DNA of 64,000 nt, taken from Bradyrhizobium sp. 200. GTDB lineage: Bacteria; Pseudomonadota; Alphaproteobacteria; Rhizobiales; Xanthobacteraceae. Below the pieces are notes generated by a model, which did not search any database, was not told the origin of the DNA, and saw nothing but the letters and a program-made list of their open reading frames with translations. The DNA lies in assembly GCF_023100945.1 (NCBI RefSeq), contig NZ_CP064689.1:8662001-8726000 (forward strand). The letters are read 5' to 3'. The translations under genes were made by a program, and so were the position numbers. Position 1 is the first letter of the stretch; each line of letters opens with the position of its first letter. Positions 1-8,970 of the stretch are shown here, one piece after another.

Positions 1-18
1 ACTCGGGTAAACCCGAGT
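1..18. repeat. Short perfect inverted repeat at window edge
   Basis: Arms 1-8 and 11-18 (ACTCGGGT / ACCCGAGT) pair perfectly around a 2-base centre. It lies just beyond the coxC terminator and probably belongs to the gene left of the window, as a hairpin or operator. The neighbouring gene is not visible, so its role cannot be told. Confidence 0.4.
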
Positions 19-43
19 TGGGTGGGAGAAGGGAAGAAAGAAA

Positions 44-70
44 AAGGGGCGGTCCTTTCGACCGCCCCTT
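44..70 (-). terminator. Rho-independent terminator of the cox operon
   Basis: An 11-bp perfect stem (AAGGGGCGGTC / GACCGCCCCTT) with a 5-base loop is followed on the minus strand by TTTTTCTTTCTT. It begins 20 bases after the coxC stop codon. This is the clearest intrinsic terminator in the window and marks the 3' end of the coxB-to-coxC transcript. Confidence 0.9.
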
Positions 71-89
71 GTAGCACGTCAAGCCTGTA

Positions 90-983
90 TCAGTGCCCGC
101 CGGCCACGGCCCCCGCGCCGCGGAACCAGACATAGATGCAGATGAACAGGAACAGCCACACCACGTCGACGAAGTGCCAGTACCAGGCGGCGAATTCGAA
201 GCCGAGATGCTGGGTGGGCGTGAAGTGGCCGGCATAGGCGCGGATCAGGCAGACCAGCAGGAACACGGTTCCGACCAGCACGTGGAAGCCGTGGAAGCCG
301 GTCGCCATGAAGAAGGTCGCCCCGTAGATGTTGCCGGAGAAGTGGAAGGTGGCGTGGGCGTATTCATAGGCCTGCACGCAGGTGAAGGCGGCCCCGAGCA
401 GCACGGTGAGGATCAGGCCGTATTTCAGGCCCTGACGGTCGTTCTCGAGCAGCGCGTGATGCGCCCAGGTGACTGTCGTGCCCGAGGTCAGCAGCAAAAG
501 CGTGTTGAGAAGCGGCAGGTGCCAGGGGTCGAAGGTCTCGATGCCCTTCGGCGGCCAAGTGCCCGGCACGCTGCAGGCGCCCATCGCCGTGCCCGGACCG
601 CAGCCGAACACGGCATCGCGGGTGGCGTGGACCGCGTCGGCGGGGAACAGCGCGGAATTGAAGAAGGCCCAGAACCAGGCGACGAAGAACATCACCTCGG
701 AGGCGATGAACAGGATCATGCCGTAGCGGTGGCTGATCTGCACCACGCGGGTGTGGTCGCCCTTGTACTGGGCTTCGCGGATCACGTCGCCCCACCAACT
801 CGCCATGGTGTAGAGCACGCCGATGGTGCCGACGCCGAAGATGATCGGGGCGGCGGCGAACATGTGATGCATCCAGGAAATGGCGCCCACGGCCATGATG
901 AAGGCCGAGATCGAGCCTACGACCGGCCACGGGCTCGGATCGACGAGGTGGTAGTCGTGGTGCTTCGCGTGCGCCGTAGCCAT
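90..983 (-). CDS. coxC: Cytochrome c oxidase subunit III
   Basis: Subunit III of the aa3-type terminal oxidase in the cytoplasmic membrane. It carries no metal centre and stabilises the catalytic core and proton uptake. The 297-residue product shows the family layout of seven membrane helices, with a helix 3-4 region around FIASEVMFFVAWFW and the C-terminal AAWYWHFVDVVWLFLF. I chose the ATG at 983 because GGAGAG lies 7 bases upstream; the frame is open further upstream with no support. It is the last gene of the operon, 118 bp after ctaG, and is followed at once by a strong terminator. Confidence 0.97.
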   Translation of the reverse strand: MATAHAKHHDYHLVDPSPWPVVGSISAFIMAVGAISWMHHMFAAAPIIFGVGTIGVLYTMASWWGDVIREAQYKGDHTRVVQISHRYGMILFIASEVMFFVAWFWAFFNSALFPADAVHATRDAVFGCGPGTAMGACSVPGTWPPKGIETFDPWHLPLLNTLLLLTSGTTVTWAHHALLENDRQGLKYGLILTVLLGAAFTCVQAYEYAHATFHFSGNIYGATFFMATGFHGFHVLVGTVFLLVCLIRAYAGHFTPTQHLGFEFAAWYWHFVDVVWLFLFICIYVWFRGAGAVAGGH

Positions 984-1101
984 TGCGGTCTCTCCGTTGG
1001 ATGCGCCGTTCCCTTCGGCGCATATTCGTCTCAAATTTCAAATCGAAATCCCGCTAGATACGGGATTCCTGGTTCACAAGTTTCCCGTCACAGGTTTCGC
1101 G

Positions 1102-1746
1102 TTACAAGTTTCCTTTGCGCCTGTCGCCGACACCGGCCGCGAGCGGCTTCGGCGCCGGATCGCGCACGGGGTAGAAGGTGTAGGACAGCGTGATGGTCTG
1201 CAGGGTGTCGTTCTCGCTGTCTTTCGCTAGCGCCGGATCGACATAGAACACCACGGGCATCTCGCGCTTCTCGCCCGGGCCCATGGTCTGTTCGGTGAAG
1301 CAGAAGCAGTTGATCTTCTGGAAATAGCTGCCGACCGTCAGCGGCGCGACGTTGTAGGCCGCCTGACCGGCGGTGGTGCGCGCGGCCTGGTTGGTCACGG
1401 TATAGAACACGGTGACGACTTCGCCGATCCGGACCGCGATCTCGTTCTGCTCGGGCTCGAATTTCCAGGGCAGGCCGGGACCGACATTGGCGTCGAACCG
1501 TACCGATATCTTGCGCGCCAGCGGCGCGTCCGACGGCGCCGAGGTCGCGACCTGGGTGGTGCCGTTGAAGCCGGTGGCGCGGCAGAACCAGTTGTAGAAG
1601 GGCACGGCGGCATAGGACGCGCCGACCATGAACACCACGACGAAACCGCAGATCGAGGCCACGACCGCATCGCGCGTCAGCGTACGGCGCGAAGCGGTCT
1701 TGCCGCTCCCCGTCGCGCCCTCGTGCATCTGCGGTTCGTTTTCCAT
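1102..1746 (-). CDS. ctaG: Cytochrome c oxidase assembly protein CtaG/Cox11
   Basis: Copper chaperone that delivers copper to the CuB site of subunit I. The 214-residue protein has a cytoplasmic N-terminus, one membrane helix at about residues 27-48 and a periplasmic immunoglobulin-like domain. The copper-binding pair CFCF is at residues 147-150 (Cys147 and Cys149), with a further Cys at 55 just outside the helix, as in the family. It lies between the small membrane-protein gene and coxC and is read with them. Confidence 0.96.
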   Translation of the reverse strand: MENEPQMHEGATGSGKTASRRTLTRDAVVASICGFVVVFMVGASYAAVPFYNWFCRATGFNGTTQVATSAPSDAPLARKISVRFDANVGPGLPWKFEPEQNEIAVRIGEVVTVFYTVTNQAARTTAGQAAYNVAPLTVGSYFQKINCFCFTEQTMGPGEKREMPVVFYVDPALAKDSENDTLQTITLSYTFYPVRDPAPKPLAAGVGDRRKGNL

Positions 1747-1794
1747 CTCAGCTACATTCGAAGATCAAATTACACTCAAGATTACATCTCAAGA

Positions 1795-1959
1795 TCACAT
1801 GGGCCGGACGAGAACGGCCGGCCCCTTGACCATGGTGACGGCGAAGAACAGCACGACCAGGACGCCGAGCGCGAGCGCAATCGCGATCGAGCGCTGGCGG
1901 CGGCTTCTTTTCTGCGCCTCGGTGAGGACGATTCCATCTGGCTTGCGATTGTCGTCCAT
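1795..1959 (-). CDS. Small cytochrome oxidase-associated membrane protein (CoxF-like)
   Basis: A 54-residue frame with start ATG at 1959 and stop at 1795, filling the gap between ctaB and ctaG. The product starts MDDNRKPDGIVLTEAQKRSR, then has one membrane helix (about IAIALALGVLVVLFFAVTMV) and a short tail ending in RPM. A basic stretch just before the helix predicts a cytoplasmic N-terminus. In Bradyrhizobium a small protein of this kind occupies this place in the cox operon (often called CoxF); its function is not well defined, though a role in assembly is likely. It starts 18 bp after the ctaB stop. Confidence 0.8.
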   Translation of the reverse strand: MDDNRKPDGIVLTEAQKRSRRQRSIAIALALGVLVVLFFAVTMVKGPAVLVRPM

Positions 1960-1977
1960 GCGTTCGCCATGCGCCCC

Positions 1978-2916
1978 CTACCCGATCACAGGAGCGACGG
2001 CGCGGACGACCACTTCGAGCAAGAGGGTCGCAAACAGCGCAAAGAGATAGAGGATCGAGAAGGCAAACAGCCGGCGCGTCGCGCGCAGCGCGTGCCTGCC
2101 CTCGCGGTGCCGATAAACCTGGATGGCAAGCCACATCATGCCGGCGCCGAGCACCAGCGAAGTGACGCCGTAGACCGCGTCGAAATAGCCGAGCGGCCAA
2201 GGGGCGACGGCGGTCGCGACCAGCACGATGGTGTACAGCAGGATCTGCAGCCGCGTCGCATCGGGACCGGCGACCACGGGCAGCATCGGCACGCCGGCGC
2301 GGGCATAGTCGTCGCTGCGGAACAGCGCCAGCGCCCAGAAATGCGGCGGGGTCCAGAAGAAGATGATGAGAAATAGAAGCAGCGGCTCCATCGACAGCGA
2401 GCCGGTGGCCGCGGCCCACGCCACGACCGGGGGCAGCGCGCCCGCGGCACCGCCGATCACGATGTTCTGCGCGGTCCAGCGCTTCAGCCACATGGTGTAG
2501 ACCACCACATAGAAGAAGATCGTGAACGCCAGCAGCGCACCGGCCAGCAAGTTCACAAGGATGCCGAGCGTCAGCACCGAGAAGAACGCCAGGATCAGGC
2601 CGAACGCCATGGCCTCGCCCTGCGTGATGCGTCCGCGCGGAATCGGCCGGTTGGCGGTGCGCGACATCAATGCGTCGATATCGCCTTCATAGGCCATGTT
2701 CATCGCGCCCGAGGCGCCGGCACCGACCGCGATGCAGAGGATCGCGGTGAACGCCAGCACGGGGTGAACATGGCCGGGCGCGATCACGAGGCCGACCAGA
2801 GCCGTGAAGATCACGAGCGACATCACCCGCGGCTTCAGCAGCGCGAAGTAGTCACCGACTTCCGCCTCGGAAATCCGGGGGAGAGCATCGATGGCGTTGT
2901 GATCGACTACCGACAA
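1978..2916 (-). CDS. ctaB: Protoheme IX farnesyltransferase (heme O synthase)
   Basis: UbiA-family membrane prenyltransferase that adds farnesyl to heme B to make heme O, the precursor of the heme A in subunit I. The 312-residue protein has many hydrophobic helices and two Asp-rich regions, [15 protein letters not shown] and a second near [10 protein letters not shown], which bind the diphosphate through magnesium. The frame begins with TTG at 2916. The N-terminal residues [20 protein letters not shown] resemble the family start and no upstream or nearby ATG fits, so TTG is the probable start. It lies 57 bp after coxA. Confidence 0.95.
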   Translation of the reverse strand: MSVVDHNAIDALPRISEAEVGDYFALLKPRVMSLVIFTALVGLVIAPGHVHPVLAFTAILCIAVGAGASGAMNMAYEGDIDALMSRTANRPIPRGRITQGEAMAFGLILAFFSVLTLGILVNLLAGALLAFTIFFYVVVYTMWLKRWTAQNIVIGGAAGALPPVVAWAAATGSLSMEPLLLFLIIFFWTPPHFWALALFRSDDYARAGVPMLPVVAGPDATRLQILLYTIVLVATAVAPWPLGYFDAVYGVTSLVLGAGMMWLAIQVYRHREGRHALRATRRLFAFSILYLFALFATLLLEVVVRAVAPVIG

Positions 2917-2942
2917 GATCTATCTCGCTTCATCAAAGCCGC

Positions 2943-2963
2943 GGCGCGCGAATGAAGCGCGCC
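2943..2963. other. Hairpin in the coxA-ctaB spacer
   Basis: GGCGCGC / GCGCGCC arms of 7 bp flank a 7-base loop between the coxA stop and the ctaB start. There is no T-run on the minus strand, so it is not a normal terminator. It could slow decay of the coxBA part of the mRNA, so that structural subunits are made in excess of assembly factors. Confidence 0.45.
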
Positions 2964-2973
2964 GAGAAACACG

Positions 2974-4647
<1,674 letters not shown>

Positions 4648-4671
4648 TTAGCGTGTCCCTTGGCCCGCGCC

Positions 4672-5508
4672 TTACTGCGCAGCCTGACCACCAGCCGAGG
4701 CGAAGGTGTTCGCCGGGTTGGTCGCATATTTCTTCTTCGCCGCCTCAACCCAGGTTGCGAATTCCTGATCGCTCACCACCCGTACCGCGATCGGCATGAA
4801 GGCATGGTCCTTGCCGCACAGTTCCGAGCACTGGCCGTAATACATGCCGGTCTTGGTGGCCTTGAACCAAGTCTCGTTCAGGCGGCCGGGGATCGAGTCG
4901 ATCTTGATGCCGAACGACGGCACCGCGAATGCGTGAATGACGTCGGCGCCGGTGGTCTGGACCCGGATCACCTTGTTGACCGGCACCACCATCTCGTTGT
5001 CGACGCCGAGCAGGCGCGGCTGCTTGTCCTGCGCCAGCAGCGAATCGAATTCGAACTTGCCGTTATCCGGATAGGCGTAGCTCCAGTACCACTGCTTGCC
5101 GGTGGCCTTTACCGTGAGGTCGGCCTTGGGAATGTCGAGCTGCTGGAACAGGAGGCGGAACGACGGCACCGCGATGGCGACCAGGATCAGCACCGGAATC
5201 AGCGTCCAGGCCACCTCGATCAGCGTGTGGTGGGTGGTCCTGGAGGGGACCGGATTGGCCTTGGCGTTGAACTTCACCACCACGATGACCAGAAGCGCCA
5301 GCACGAACAGGGTGATGATCGTGATGATTACCAGCAGCAAATTATGGAAGCTGATGATGTTTTCCATCACGGGGGTCGCGGCTTCCTGCAGCGTCATTTC
5401 CCACGGCTTGGGCTGCGCCCCAAAAGCCGCCCCGCCGGCTGCGAGCGCCATGCCCGCCACCGTCAACCCCAGCAATCGCCGGCCCATCTGGCCACTCGAC
5501 ATCTTCAT
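4672..5508 (-). CDS. coxB: Cytochrome c oxidase subunit II
   Basis: Subunit II accepts electrons from cytochrome c at the periplasmic CuA centre. The 278-residue product has a signal sequence, two membrane helices (one around LVIITIITLFVLALLVIVVV) and a cupredoxin domain. The CuA motif CSELCGKDHAFM with its two Cys, His and Met is intact, as is the WYWSYAYPD aromatic stretch that takes electrons from cytochrome c. I prefer ATG 5508, with GGGAG 10 bases upstream, over an open frame that reaches 5544. First gene of the operon. Confidence 0.97.
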   Translation of the reverse strand: MKMSSGQMGRRLLGLTVAGMALAAGGAAFGAQPKPWEMTLQEAATPVMENIISFHNLLLVIITIITLFVLALLVIVVVKFNAKANPVPSRTTHHTLIEVAWTLIPVLILVAIAVPSFRLLFQQLDIPKADLTVKATGKQWYWSYAYPDNGKFEFDSLLAQDKQPRLLGVDNEMVVPVNKVIRVQTTGADVIHAFAVPSFGIKIDSIPGRLNETWFKATKTGMYYGQCSELCGKDHAFMPIAVRVVSDQEFATWVEAAKKKYATNPANTFASAGGQAAQ

Positions 5509-5599
5509 GCCGCTCGCGCTCCCTTGAATAAATCCCCAAAGCACTGCCGCCGAATGGCCGCGAATGCCGCACGATCCGCCCTCACAAACGGCCTACCGG

Positions 5600-5633
5600 A
5601 GGTACTTTTGGAAGTACACCTTCAAAAGTACCT
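5600..5633. promoter_or_regulatory. Long hairpin or operator upstream of coxB
   Basis: AGGTACTTTT (5600-5609) pairs with AAAAGTACCT (5624-5633). Inside it GAAG (5611-5614) pairs with CTTC (5620-5623) around loop TACAC, with one bulged G at 5610. The structure lies about 92-125 bases upstream of the coxB start. As DNA it is a palindromic protein-binding candidate; as RNA it would be a 5' leader hairpin. A GCAAC-AGC-GTTGC palindrome at 5634-5646 directly adjoins it. Confidence 0.5.
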
Positions 5634-6039
5634 GCAACAGCGTTGCGACAGTACCCCGGGCCAGATCGTTAGAACGCGTCGAAATCCAGCCTCTCAAACC
5701 ATAATTCTAAGGCTCTCGCAATGCAGTAGTAGGGCGCAACGCCATGCGTCACCTGCTATTCGCCGGATGTCGAATTTTCCTGACAAATCAGCAAAAACGC
5801 GCCATTTTGCAAGCCTGCGCCGCTTGACAGTCCGGTTACCGGATGTAGGCACAGTTGCGGCGCTGCCGAGCGGCCTGATTCGCGCGTGGCCCGGACGGCC
5901 CTCGACAGCACGGGTTGGCTCTCGGACTGCCTTCAAGGCGCCGTCATTGCGTATCAGTCCGATAAGCCCAGTCACAATGTGGTGCCTGCCTGACGGAAAA
6001 TGTCCGGCACAGGCGGAAATCGTAAGAGGATCGACCCGG
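5634..6039. other. Divergent intergenic region between coxB and the IalB-like gene
   Basis: About 400 bases without a convincing gene. Short open frames here lack ribosome sites and have no family character. TTGACA at 5824-5829 could be a -35 element for the rightward gene, but no good -10 follows at 16-18 bases. Both divergent promoters should lie here. Confidence 0.5.
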
Positions 6040-6576
6040 ATGGGGCGCTCGAAACATCAGGCGGAAGTTGGCTTGGAACCGGCCCGCTGGCTCGGCGGGC
6101 TGTTCGCCGTGGCGTTCCTGCTCGGCCTGACCCAGGCGGCCAGCGCGCAAGGCGCCGTGCGATCGGTGCATGGCGACTGGCAGATCCGCTGCGACACCCC
6201 GCCGGGCGCGCAGGGCGAGCAATGCGCCCTGATCCAGAGCGTGGTGGCCGAGGACCGCTCCAACGCCGGCCTCACCGTGATCGTGCTGAAGACGGCCGAC
6301 CAGAAGAGCAAGCTGATGCGGGTGGTGGCGCCGCTCGGCGTGCTGCTCCCCTCCGGGCTTGGCCTGAAGCTCGACAACCAGGACGTCGGCCGCGCCGGCT
6401 TTGTCCGCTGCCTGCCTAATGGCTGCGTGGCGGAAGTGGTGATGGACGAGAAGCTGCTCGGGCAGCTCCGGAACGCCAAAACCGCGACTTTTATTATTTT
6501 TGAGACGCCCGAAGAGGGCATCGGCTTTCCGCTCAGCCTGAACGGGCTCGGCGAGGGGTATGACAAGCTGCCGTGA
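6040..6576 (+). CDS. Invasion-associated locus B (IalB) family secreted protein
   Basis: A 178-residue exported protein with a signal peptide of about 36 residues (hydrophobic core LGGLFAVAFLLGLTQAASA). The mature part begins VRSVHGDWQIRC and contains three or four Cys (CDTP, CALIQ, CLPNGC), as is usual in the IalB family. IalB was named in Bartonella, but the family is common in free-living Rhizobiales, where its function is unknown; there is no reason to infer virulence. AGAGGA lies before the ATG at 6040. The frame is open far upstream, but that part is antisense to coxB. It is divergent from the cox operon. Confidence 0.85.
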   Translation: MGRSKHQAEVGLEPARWLGGLFAVAFLLGLTQAASAQGAVRSVHGDWQIRCDTPPGAQGEQCALIQSVVAEDRSNAGLTVIVLKTADQKSKLMRVVAPLGVLLPSGLGLKLDNQDVGRAGFVRCLPNGCVAEVVMDEKLLGQLRNAKTATFIIFETPEEGIGFPLSLNGLGEGYDKLP

Positions 6577-6600
6577 GGCAGTGCTAGCCTCAAAGCGAGG

Positions 6601-7206
6601 TTAGTCACCCGCACCGGCGCTGGCGTAATAATCGAACAATCGGCCCGCCTCGATGGAGAGCCAATCCGCTTCACCGGTGATGTAGCCTTCGACTTGCCCG
6701 GTGACGCCGAGCACGAAGGAAATCGGCATGCCGTAAAGCGCGAACGGCGTGTCGATGCCGTCGCTTGCGCCGGCCCGCGCCACCAGTCGGCCGGGATCGA
6801 AGCCGATCGCGAGGTGGCGAAGCTTCAGTTTTTTGACGAAGGGCGCGACCAGCGGTCGATCGCGATCGGTCGCGACGGCAACGACCGCGAGGTCGGCGCG
6901 GCCTTCTCCCGCAATCCGATCCAGTATCGGCAGTTCAGTGCGGCAGGCCGGACACCACGTCGCCCAGAAATTGACGAGCACCACCTTGCCGCGGAAGGAC
7001 GCCAGATCGAGCGCACCTCCGCCGAGGCGCGGGATCGGCACCGCCGGGACCGGGCGCGCGCCGCGCACCTCCGTGAACTGATGCCTGACGGTCGCGAATG
7101 GCGGTGGCCCGCCGGCCCCTGTGCGCGCCGGCCTCGCGAGCGAGGCGGCAGCGCCCATCATGCCGGCGACGACGGTGCGGCGGTTCGGCCTGCGATGCGA
7201 CGTCAT
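6601..7206 (-). CDS. TlpA-like periplasmic thioredoxin
   Basis: A 201-residue thiol-disulfide oxidoreductase of the TlpA/ResA type. The N-terminus has a twin-arginine-like signal (RRTVVAGMMGAAAS), so it is probably exported. The active site FWATWCPACRTELP has Cys85 and Cys88, and a cis-Pro is present in YGMPISFVLG. Proteins of this group keep thiols reduced for cytochrome c maturation or for copper insertion into CoxB. Closeness to the cox operon fits, but the gene is not co-transcribed with it. It lies 135 bp after the DsrE-like gene and may be read from its own promoter. Confidence 0.85.
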   Translation of the reverse strand: MTSHRRPNRRTVVAGMMGAAASLARPARTGAGGPPPFATVRHQFTEVRGARPVPAVPIPRLGGGALDLASFRGKVVLVNFWATWCPACRTELPILDRIAGEGRADLAVVAVATDRDRPLVAPFVKKLKLRHLAIGFDPGRLVARAGASDGIDTPFALYGMPISFVLGVTGQVEGYITGEADWLSIEAGRLFDYYASAGAGD

Positions 7207-7225
7207 ATCGGATGCTCCGTTGTGC

Positions 7226-7264
7226 AGCTCTGGCTCACCAGAGCTTCGGTGCTGATTGAATCAG
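7226..7264. other. Pair of palindromes upstream of the TlpA-like gene
   Basis: AGCTCTGG (7226-7233) pairs with CCAGAGCT (7238-7245) around CTCA. A 13-base palindrome, CTGATT-G-AATCAG (7252-7264), follows closely. They lie 20-58 bases upstream of the TlpA-like start and would form leader hairpins or operator sites on the minus strand. Confidence 0.4.
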
Positions 7265-7282
7265 AACCGCAGCTCTGGATTT

Positions 7283-7337
7283 TTGTTTTGACGCGTTTTC
7301 TTCACGCGAACCGGTATCCACTTCGCTCGAAAACGCT
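7283..7337. repeat. Intergenic repeat, TTGTTTTGACGCG family, copy 1
   Basis: A 55-bp sequence running from TTGTTTTGACGCG through CGCGAACCGGTATCCA to TCGAAAACGCT. It recurs nearly unchanged at 30405-30460 and 51230-51286. Its ends are weakly complementary (GCGTTTTC / GAAAACGC). It starts immediately beyond the DsrE-like stop at 7342. It has no coding potential of its own. Confidence 0.8.
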
Positions 7338-7341
7338 ATGG

Positions 7342-7845
7342 TCACGACCGGATGTAGGACCAGCCGGCTTCCTGCAATTCAATGATGCGCCCGGGTCCGC
7401 TCGGTACGAGATCGACATTATCGATCAGCGTGATCGGATGCCCCTCCTGACGCTCCATGCCAAGCTTGGTCGCCTCGCAGACCACGAAACGGATGTTCGA
7501 ATTGACCGCTCTCAGGACGCGCAGCATGTCCTTCACCGGTGAAGTGTCGGCGCGGAGCATGTGAACGCCGGCGTTGTAGGCAACGACCTCGATCGTGAAC
7601 GCTTCGTTCCGCTCCTGATAATATTTCGGAAGGTTGAGCGAGGTCGAGATCAGCGCCCTCATCGTGGTGGGGTCATCGGTGTTGATCGGCAGCACCAGCC
7701 GATGCACCCGAACCGTAGCGGGCTTTGCCTGCGGCTTTGAAACCGCGGCCTCTGATCCTGTCAGCAACAGGGTCACGGTCAACGGCACCACGAAGGCCAG
7801 GATCAGCCCCACGGCAATCGTCAACTCGCGGCGGGAAAAACGCAT
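7342..7845 (-). CDS. Membrane-anchored DsrE-family protein
   Basis: A 167-residue protein with one N-terminal membrane helix (about residues 9-29, GLILAFVVPLTVTLLL) and a DsrE/F-like alpha/beta domain. It has a single Cys, at 123 (FVVCEATKLG), in the strand-loop position where DsrE-type proteins carry the sulfur-accepting Cys. The family takes part in sulfur-atom relay, but many members are uncharacterised. I chose ATG 7845: it leaves a 10-bp gap to the DoxX-like gene, while an upstream ATG at 7899 would overlap it. The two form an operon divergent from the HxlR regulator. Confidence 0.75.
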   Translation of the reverse strand: MRFSRRELTIAVGLILAFVVPLTVTLLLTGSEAAVSKPQAKPATVRVHRLVLPINTDDPTTMRALISTSLNLPKYYQERNEAFTIEVVAYNAGVHMLRADTSPVKDMLRVLRAVNSNIRFVVCEATKLGMERQEGHPITLIDNVDLVPSGPGRIIELQEAGWSYIRS

Positions 7846-7855
7846 CGCAGCGGCC

Positions 7856-8248
7856 TCACGAGGTCTTGGCAAGCCATGCGATCCGGCGGCGCTCCGCATA
7901 GGCGACCACAGCGTTCAGCGCCAGCAGAACAATGGCCGGCACCGCCGAGCCGCCGATGACGAATAAATGGGTGATCACCGCGCCGATCATGATGCAGATC
8001 AGCAGCAGCGCGCCGAGGGCGGCCTTCCGCGGCAAGAGCAGCAGGATCGCACCCATGATTTCGAGACCGCCGGTGACATAGCGAAACCATTGTCCGAGCC
8101 CGATGTGCTGAAACTCCTCGACCAGCATGGGGACGCCATAGAGCTTCGCCCCGCCGGCCGCCATAAAGACGAGCGCAAGCAATCCCCTGACGACCCACAG
8201 GGAGGCAGAAGTCCAGCGCGGTCTGGTAGGCGCAACAATTGTCGACAT
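7856..8248 (-). CDS. DoxX-family membrane protein
   Basis: A 130-residue protein with four predicted membrane helices, starting at ATG 8248 with AGGAG 8 bases upstream. The sequence (VVRGLLALVFMAAGGAKL, then a four-helix bundle) is that of DoxX. Relatives include a thiosulfate:quinone oxidoreductase subunit in archaea and the MbrAD complex of mycobacteria linked to thiol stress. Here it is paired with a DsrE-like protein, which suggests a membrane step in reactive sulfur or thiol handling; this is inference. The frame is open to 8329 without support. Confidence 0.85.
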   Translation of the reverse strand: MSTIVAPTRPRWTSASLWVVRGLLALVFMAAGGAKLYGVPMLVEEFQHIGLGQWFRYVTGGLEIMGAILLLLPRKAALGALLLICIMIGAVITHLFVIGGSAVPAIVLLALNAVVAYAERRRIAWLAKTS

Positions 8249-8349
8249 CGAAAAACTCCTGGAATGGTGAAAGCGGTGGTGAACAGAAGTGCCGTCCACC
8301 GGCGAGCCCCTGGGGGGTGTCAAACCCAAAATTCGGGACTAAGATGAAA

Positions 8350-8384
8350 TTGACAAGTAGGATGATTTTTATGAGGTAGTATGA
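8350..8384 (+). promoter_or_regulatory. Control region between DoxX and HxlR genes
   Basis: TTGACA at 8350-8355 is a -35 candidate for the rightward regulator gene. Two near-identical 9-mers, GTAGGATGA (8357-8365) and GTAGTATGA (8376-8384), are 19 bp apart, about two helical turns, as expected for a dimeric winged-helix regulator binding one DNA face. The second covers the HxlR start codon, which suggests autorepression. The assignment is tentative. Confidence 0.35.
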
Positions 8385-8776
8385 AAAAGCAGACTAATGG
8401 AAATGAAGCGCACGAATGCGCCTCCGAGCGGGCCAGAGCGCAGTTCCAGCGGGCGCTTCGCGTGCTCTCGGGCAAGTGGAAGGGCGAAATCCTCTGGCAG
8501 CTTGTCGACGGCAAGCAGCGTTTTGGCCAATTGCGGCGCGCCATCCCCGACGTGACTCAGCACATGCTGACGACCCAGCTCCGCGACCTCGAAAGCGAGG
8601 GCCTAGTGAAGCGCACGGTGTTTCCCGAAGTGCCGCCACGGGTGGAATATGAGATGACCCCGGCGGCCCGGGCGTTGCGGCCGGTATTCGACGAGCTGTT
8701 CCGCTGGGCCAATGCACACGCCAGGCCGGAGCCCGGTGCGGACGCTGCCGGCAAAGGGGATGACAAGCTGCCGTGA
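8381..8776 (+). CDS. HxlR-family transcriptional regulator
   Basis: A 131-residue winged-helix regulator. The HxlR signature is clear: RVLSGKWKGEILWQL, then FGQLRRAIPDVTQHMLTTQLRDLESEGLVKRTVFPEVPPRVEYEMTPAARAL read across residues 28-95. Many HxlR proteins sense electrophiles or disulfide stress through a Cys near the N-terminus; here the only Cys (HECASE, about residue 13) sits there. It is divergent from the DsrE-DoxX operon, which it most likely controls. Confidence 0.9.
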   Translation: MKKQTNGNEAHECASERARAQFQRALRVLSGKWKGEILWQLVDGKQRFGQLRRAIPDVTQHMLTTQLRDLESEGLVKRTVFPEVPPRVEYEMTPAARALRPVFDELFRWANAHARPEPGADAAGKGDDKLP

Positions 8777-8819
8777 GGGGCCCTCCCCTTTTGCTGCGGC
8801 CATGACTATCTTCCACCCA

Positions 8820-8946
8820 CCGTCGCCCCTGCGAACGCAGGGTCCCATAACCACAGATGTCCGTGTTGTAATATGAGTTCGCCGCATCTTTGCGCTTACA
8901 ATACTGGCGCCTGTGTTTTGGGTCCCCGCGTTCGCGGGGACGACGG
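8820..8946. repeat. Long imperfect palindrome upstream of tldD
   Basis: The left part reads CCGTCGCCCCTGCGAACGCA and the right part ends GTTCGCGGGGACGACGG, forming an inverted repeat of about 127 bp. Inner parts (TGTGTTGTAATA against TTACAATACTGG) also pair partly. Each arm holds a smaller hairpin (CCCTGCGAACGCAGGG; CCCCGCGTTCGCGGGG). It has the look of a Bradyrhizobium intergenic element and ends 25 bp before tldD. Confidence 0.7.
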
Positions 8947-8970
8947 CGTTTATGCTGAATCGGAGCCTGC

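Noticed and set aside
996..1014. GGGAAC and CATCCAAC near the coxC start, resembling the sigma promoter blocks
   Set aside because: The blocks are only four bases apart, not the 14 seen at the sigma and DUF4142 genes, so no promoter can be formed.
93..1193. Long open frame on the plus strand over coxC
   Set aside because: It is antisense to a certain coxC gene, and its residues (repeated His, Asp, Gly) mirror high-GC codon use. There is no ribosome site or family resemblance.
8820..8946. Possible CRISPR or small RNA gene
   Set aside because: Only one inverted pair with no regularly spaced direct repeats; it matches the palindromic intergenic elements better.
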